A stretch of 64,000 nucleotides of DNA from Aureimonas sp. Leaf427 (GTDB taxonomy: Bacteria > Pseudomonadota > Alphaproteobacteria > Rhizobiales > Rhizobiaceae), in the NCBI RefSeq assembly GCF_001425485.1, contig NZ_LMQW01000043.1, forward strand, positions 41,035 to 105,034, in the 5' to 3' direction. Every line of letters begins with the position of its first letter. The first letter of the stretch is position 1. The notes below the pieces were generated by a model, which was not told the DNA's origin, ran no database searches, and was given only the letters and a program-made list of their open reading frames with translations. Made by a program: the position numbers and the translations under genes. Positions 60,336-64,000 of this stretch are shown piece by piece.

Positions 60336-62366
60336 ATGCCATTGAACGCCGCGCGAGCGGGATATGCAGAGTCCGGATCGGCGAGGACGGGCCGCCTTGC
60401 GATGGCGGATGCCGTCGCCCGGCACGACTGGTCGGCGACGTCGTTGGGGAGGCGGGATGCCTGGCCGAACGGCGCGGCCACCATGATCGCCATGATCCTC
60501 GAATCGCAGCAGCCGATGTTCCTGCTCTGGGGGCCGGAGCGGACGTTGGTCTACAACGACGCCTACGCGCCCCTTCTCGGGTCCAAGCAGGCCTGGGCGC
60601 TTGGCTCGCCCTTCCTCGATGTCTGGGCCGAGGCCGCCGAGAGCATTCGACCGCTGATCGACCGCGTGTTCGCGGGCGGCGCGAACTTCATGGACGACAT
60701 TGAGCTCGTGCTCGACCGCGGCGAGGGCATGAAGACGGCTCACTTCGCCTTTTCCCACAGCCCCGTTCGAGGTGGCGACGGCGCCGTCGCCGGCTTGCTC
60801 TGCGTCTGCACCGAGACGACGTCGGTCGTCGTCTCCGAGCGGAACCGCAAGCTGGCGGAGGAGCGCCTGCGCGAAAGCGAGGACAACTATCGCCACGCGG
60901 TGGAGCTGAACCCCCAGGTCGCCTGGACGGCGGATGTCGATGGCCAGCTCGACCGGGTGTCGGAGCGCTGGATGGAACTGACGGGGCAATCCGGGCTCGG
61001 CGGTACATGGGCGGAGGCGATCCATCCCGACGACTTGCAGATCTCGATCGATGCCTGGACCGCCTCCGTGGGCAGCGGCGTCGCCTACTGGGTCGAACAC
61101 AGGGTCCGGTTGCGGTCGGGCGAGCATCGCTGGTTCCAGTCGCGGGCCTATCCGCGGCGCGACGCGAAGGGGTGCATCGTTCGATGGTACGGGTCGACGG
61201 AGGACATCCACGACCGAAAAATCGGCGAGGAGCACATGCGCTCCATTCTGGAGGTCGTTCCGGACGCCATGATCGTCACCGACCGATGGGGCAGCATCCA
61301 TTCGTTCAGCAAGGCCGCGGAGCTCTTGTTCGGCTATGCCGCGCCCGAGGTCGTCGCGCGCAATGTGCGGATTCTCATGCCGGAACCCCATCGCACCGCG
61401 CATGACGGCTATCTCGCCGACTACCGGGACACCGGCGAGAAGAAGGTGATCGGGGTCGGACGTGTGGTTCTCGGCCGCCGCAAGGACGGCTCGACCTTTC
61501 CGATGGAACTGTCGGTCGGCGAGACGCGTGCCGGGACGAACAGCTTCTTCACCGGGTTCATCCGCGACCTCACCGAAAAGAGGGAGGCGGAGCGGCGTAT
61601 CGAGGCCGTGAACGCCGAACTCGTCCACATGTCCCGGTTCAGCGCCCTAGGCGAGATGGCGTCGGCCTTGGCGCACGAGCTGAACCAGCCGCTGACGGCC
61701 ATCGCGAGCTATCTCGGCGCAGGCTCCAAGGTGACGGAGCGACTGCCGGAGCCTCTCGATGCCGAGGACAGCCTGTTCTTGCGCGAAGCCATGAAGGGGG
61801 CGAGCGAGCAGGCCATGCGGGCGGGGAAGATCATCCGGTCCCTGCGAACGTTCGTCTCGCGGACGGAGGGCCGGAAGCGGGACGAGGCGCTCGACAAGCT
61901 CGTCGAAGAAGCGTGCGCTCTGGCACTGATCGGATCGCGGGAGGCGGGCGTGACGCTGAGGCTCGCCGTGGACCCGTCGTCCCGCGTGTTCGTCGACCGC
62001 ATCCAGATCCAGCAGGTGATCCTGAACCTCGTTCGGAACGCTATCGAGGCGATGCGCGACGGCCCGGTCCGAGAGCTTTCGATCAGCACCGAACGCTTGT
62101 CGATCGGGTCGTTCGTGGAGGTCGCCGTCGAGGATACGGGACCGGGCCTTGCCCCCGAGATCGAGACGAATCTCTTCCAACCTTTTCTGACCACCAAGCC
62201 GAACGGCATGGGGGTCGGGCTGTCGATCTGCCGCACCATCGTGGAGGTCCACGGCGGGCGGATCAGCGCCAGCCGGAACCGGGCGGGGGGTACGACCTTT
62301 CGGTTCACGTTGCCCGAGTCCGCTGGTGCGGAGGACGATTGCGCGGAGGAAACAGATGGCGAATGA
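60336..62366 (+). CDS. fixL: Oxygen sensor kinase FixL-like
   Basis: A 676-residue soluble kinase with an N-terminal PAS-like region (about 50-160), a second PAS (about 183-297), a third PAS with the FixL heme pocket (302-415), then HisKA (His447 in [10 protein letters not shown]) and HATPase_c ([20 protein letters not shown]). Relative to Bradyrhizobium FixL, the proximal heme His200 corresponds to His356 (PHRTAHDGY) and Arg220 to Arg376 (VIGVGR), with identical spacing of 20. The Arg206 position is Asp362. No membrane helices, unlike Sinorhizobium FixL. fixJ overlaps its end. Confidence 0.9.
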   Translation: MPLNAARAGYAESGSARTGRLAMADAVARHDWSATSLGRRDAWPNGAATMIAMILESQQPMFLLWGPERTLVYNDAYAPLLGSKQAWALGSPFLDVWAEAAESIRPLIDRVFAGGANFMDDIELVLDRGEGMKTAHFAFSHSPVRGGDGAVAGLLCVCTETTSVVVSERNRKLAEERLRESEDNYRHAVELNPQVAWTADVDGQLDRVSERWMELTGQSGLGGTWAEAIHPDDLQISIDAWTASVGSGVAYWVEHRVRLRSGEHRWFQSRAYPRRDAKGCIVRWYGSTEDIHDRKIGEEHMRSILEVVPDAMIVTDRWGSIHSFSKAAELLFGYAAPEVVARNVRILMPEPHRTAHDGYLADYRDTGEKKVIGVGRVVLGRRKDGSTFPMELSVGETRAGTNSFFTGFIRDLTEKREAERRIEAVNAELVHMSRFSALGEMASALAHELNQPLTAIASYLGAGSKVTERLPEPLDAEDSLFLREAMKGASEQAMRAGKIIRSLRTFVSRTEGRKRDEALDKLVEEACALALIGSREAGVTLRLAVDPSSRVFVDRIQIQQVILNLVRNAIEAMRDGPVRELSISTERLSIGSFVEVAVEDTGPGLAPEIETNLFQPFLTTKPNGMGVGLSICRTIVEVHGGRISASRNRAGGTTFRFTLPESAGAEDDCAEETDGE

Positions 62367-62961
62367 GGCGACGGTTCACGTCATCGACGACGACGACGCC
62401 GTCCTGCGCTCGCTCGCGTTCCTCTTGCGTGCGCATCGGATCCCGGTTGCGACCTATGCAGGCGGACGCGAGTTTCTGGACACCGGCCTTAATGCGAGCG
62501 GCTGCATTCTCAGCGATGTTCGGATGCCGGGCATGGACGGGATCGAACTCCTGCGCGCGCTCCGGGCGCAAGGATCGTCGCTGCCGTTCCTCGTGATGAC
62601 GGGGCACGCCGACGTCGCCATGGCGGTCGAGGCGATGAAGTCCGGCGCGATCGATTTCATCGAGAAGCCGTTCGGCGACGACGGCATCCTCGCCATGGTG
62701 CGCCGGGGTCTGCAGCTGAACGAGGCCCAACAGGCAAAGGGCGAGCGGGTCCGGGACGCGCGCGAGAGACTGGCCTTGCTCAGTCTTCGGGAGAAAGAGG
62801 TCTTGGTCGCGGTTGCCGAGGGGAAGGCCAGCAAGGCGATCGCGCACGAGCTCGGGCTCAGTGTCCGCACCGTGGAGGTCCACCGCAGCAATCTGATGAC
62901 GAAGTTGAAGGTGGAGAACGCCGCCTCCGCTATCGCCCTGCTCCGCAAGGCGGAGGGATAG
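62356..62961 (+). CDS. fixJ: FixJ-like response regulator
   Basis: A 201-residue NarL-family regulator with a receiver (Asp54 in [10 protein letters not shown], the FixJ phosphosite position), the EKPF segment and a LuxR-type helix-turn-helix ([36 protein letters not shown]). With FixL it should activate genes at low oxygen, usually fixK. Its ATG at 62356 overlaps the fixL stop by 11 bases. No fixK or FixK-type box was seen in the window. Confidence 0.92.
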   Translation: MANEATVHVIDDDDAVLRSLAFLLRAHRIPVATYAGGREFLDTGLNASGCILSDVRMPGMDGIELLRALRAQGSSLPFLVMTGHADVAMAVEAMKSGAIDFIEKPFGDDGILAMVRRGLQLNEAQQAKGERVRDARERLALLSLREKEVLVAVAEGKASKAIAHELGLSVRTVEVHRSNLMTKLKVENAASAIALLRKAEG

Positions 62962-63273
62962 GGGCATCGCGCCGGCGGCAATGGCGCAGACCGACCTGGC
63001 CGAGCGCCTTCGCCGACGTCCGGTGCGCGCCGCTTTCTGAGAGGTGATGCAAGGGCCGGGCGCAGCATTCGACCCCGATGCCCCTGTCTTGCGCTTGTCT
63101 TGCGCTCTCGATGGTGAACGTCCAGACCGGGGAACGGGGACGGAGACCCGCGGAGACGGATGGATGCGGTCTCGTCGCGAGCGCGGTATTGGCCGCGGGT
63201 GAGGGGCGAGGTGAGACATGCCAGAGACAGATGCGACCGGCGCGGCCGGGTTCCGCTTTCATATCCCGGCACG
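62962..63273. other. 312-base gap between fixJ and DUF2721 gene
   Basis: No gene is apparent. A 10-base direct repeat GTCTTGCGCT occurs twice with one base between (63086-63095 and 63097-63106), an 11-base period compatible with a regulator site on one DNA face. No terminator hairpin with a T-run was found after fixJ. Confidence 0.4.
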
Positions 63274-63687
63274 ATGAACCCGTCGCTCGCGTCCGCCGCG
63301 CAGGTCGTGCAACTCGCCTTGACGCCGATCTTCCTTCTCGCGGGCCTCGCCTCGCTCCTGAACGTGTTCACCATCAGGCTCAACCGGATCGCCGACCGCG
63401 TCGACCGGTTGCTGGTCGATCCACTCGGAAAGGAACTCCAACTCTCCCGGCTTCGCCTGCGCTCTCGCCTGCTGGATGCGGCCGTGCTGCTCTGCGCCCT
63501 GGCCGGGGCGCTCACCTGCTGCGCGGCATTGGCCCTCTTTGTCGGAGCCTTGACCGATCGCGGCGGTGCAATCCTGCTGTTCGGCCTTTTCGGCGCCGCG
63601 CTCGTCTGTGCGATCGGCGCCCTGGGGGCCTACGCGGTCGAGACAGTCCTGTCTGGGCGCACGATCCGCGATCAGGCTCGCTCCTGA
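63274..63687 (+). CDS. DUF2721 family membrane protein
   Basis: A 137-residue protein with three hydrophobic segments (about 14-33, 69-92, 97-120). The N-terminal helix is followed by NRLNRIADRVDRLL-like sequence (RLNRIADRVDRLLVDP), characteristic of DUF2721, a small uncharacterised membrane family. ATG 63274 (MNPSLASAAQVVQL) is the family-type start; the frame extends upstream to 63160 without resemblance. Confidence 0.8.
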   Translation: MNPSLASAAQVVQLALTPIFLLAGLASLLNVFTIRLNRIADRVDRLLVDPLGKELQLSRLRLRSRLLDAAVLLCALAGALTCCAALALFVGALTDRGGAILLFGLFGAALVCAIGALGAYAVETVLSGRTIRDQARS

Positions 63688-63770
63688 ACTGACGTCCTCC
63701 GGCTGAGAACCTTGCGGACGCGACGTCGATCATGTCCGACAAGCGGCCGGGATCGACGTGCCGAAGGTGG

Positions 63771-64000
63771 CTAAAGAACCGGAAGCGCGGACCGACGGGT
63801 GTGACCTGTTCGGAGATCGCCGCGCCGCCCAGCGAGATCGAGGACCATGCGGCCTTGGACCCGACCGGCCTTCAGATCATCGAGAACGTGATTGATGTCC
63901 TCGAGCGTCGCCGTCTCGATGTCTGCCTTGATCTTCCCCTCGACCGCGAAGGCGATCGCTTCCTCGAGGTCGCGGCGCGTGCCGACGATGGAGCCGCGGA
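63771..64000 (-). CDS. Zinc-dependent alcohol dehydrogenase, C-terminal part
   Basis: The minus strand from the window edge to the TAG at 63771-63773 encodes the C-terminal 75 or so residues of an AdhP-type medium-chain dehydrogenase: GSIVGTRRDLEEAIAFA, then IETATLEDINHVLDDLKAG and VQGRMVLDL. After that normal family ending there is an extra tail of about 20 basic residues (GRRGDLRTGHTRRSALPVL), which could mark a lost original stop. The N-terminal zinc and NAD domains lie outside the window. Confidence 0.8.
   Translation of the reverse strand, partial: RGSIVGTRRDLEEAIAFAVEGKIKADIETATLEDINHVLDDLKAGRVQGRMVLDLAGRRGDLRTGHTRRSALPVL

Overview
The window is about 64 kb of high-GC (mid-60s percent by eye) chromosomal DNA from an alphaproteobacterium, most likely of the order Hyphomicrobiales (Rhizobiales). 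The evidence is the complete CtrA cell-cycle set (chpT, ctrA, sciP/DUF1153), an EipA/DUF1134 envelope protein, Omp25-like outer membrane proteins, an alphaproteobacterial 6S RNA, a serC leader, a RIME-like rhizobial palindromic repeat, a FixL/FixJ pair, and the gene order ruvCAB-ybgC-tolQRAB-pal-cpoB-tilS-ftsH-glmM. The genus cannot be fixed from this window.

Layout. 0-8.9 kb: a DUF4164 protein and zapA, a two-gene ABC-2 exporter, 6S RNA with 5-formyltetrahydrofolate cyclo-ligase, a CAP lipoprotein, GST, a YmdB-type phosphoesterase, a TerC membrane protein, a DUF4405 protein and YebC. 9-25.4 kb: a serine hydrolase, then the recombination/envelope supra-operon from ruvC to glmM. This is broken twice by accessory genes: a VapBC-type toxin-antitoxin pair between ruvC and ruvA, and an AT-rich gene of unknown function between ruvB and ybgC. 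25.5-30.7 kb: two paralogous outer-membrane beta-barrel genes, each with a perfect TTAA-N7-TTAA CtrA site upstream, then serC and serA separated by the RIME-like element. 31-38.4 kb: a signalling cluster made of a cytosolic receiver/DUF3369/kinase, an OmpR-type regulator, a membrane kinase and an orphan dipeptide-type substrate-binding protein. 38.4-49 kb: tRNA-Glu, rluD-like, rpoH, purA, a DMT transporter, an rRNA/tRNA methyltransferase, rhizobial proteins of unknown function and eipA. 49.4-53 kb: chpT, a receiver lacking its phosphoacceptor, ctrA, fliJ and sciP. 53-55.6 kb: mnmA, an oxidoreductase and tRNA-Met. 55.6-63 kb: a poorly coding stretch, then a signalling block (cysteine-free sulfite-oxidase-fold-like protein, hybrid kinase, HD-GYP regulator, FixL, FixJ). 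The window ends in a DUF2721 protein and the 3' end of a zinc alcohol dehydrogenase gene.

How the genes work together. The ruv and tol-pal genes handle Holliday-junction processing and outer-membrane constriction. glmM, ftsH and tilS are housekeeping neighbours. CtrA, made at 51 kb, probably controls the outer-membrane genes at 25.5 and 26.6 kb and sciP. The best candidates for undescribed biology are the orphan-SBP/two-kinase cluster (31-38 kb), the cysteine-free sulfite-oxidase-like/hybrid kinase/HD-GYP cluster (56-60 kb), the two insertions in the ruv-tol operon, and the Asp-less receiver beside chpT. All functional statements rest on reading the sequence and on recalled family knowledge; no database search was run.
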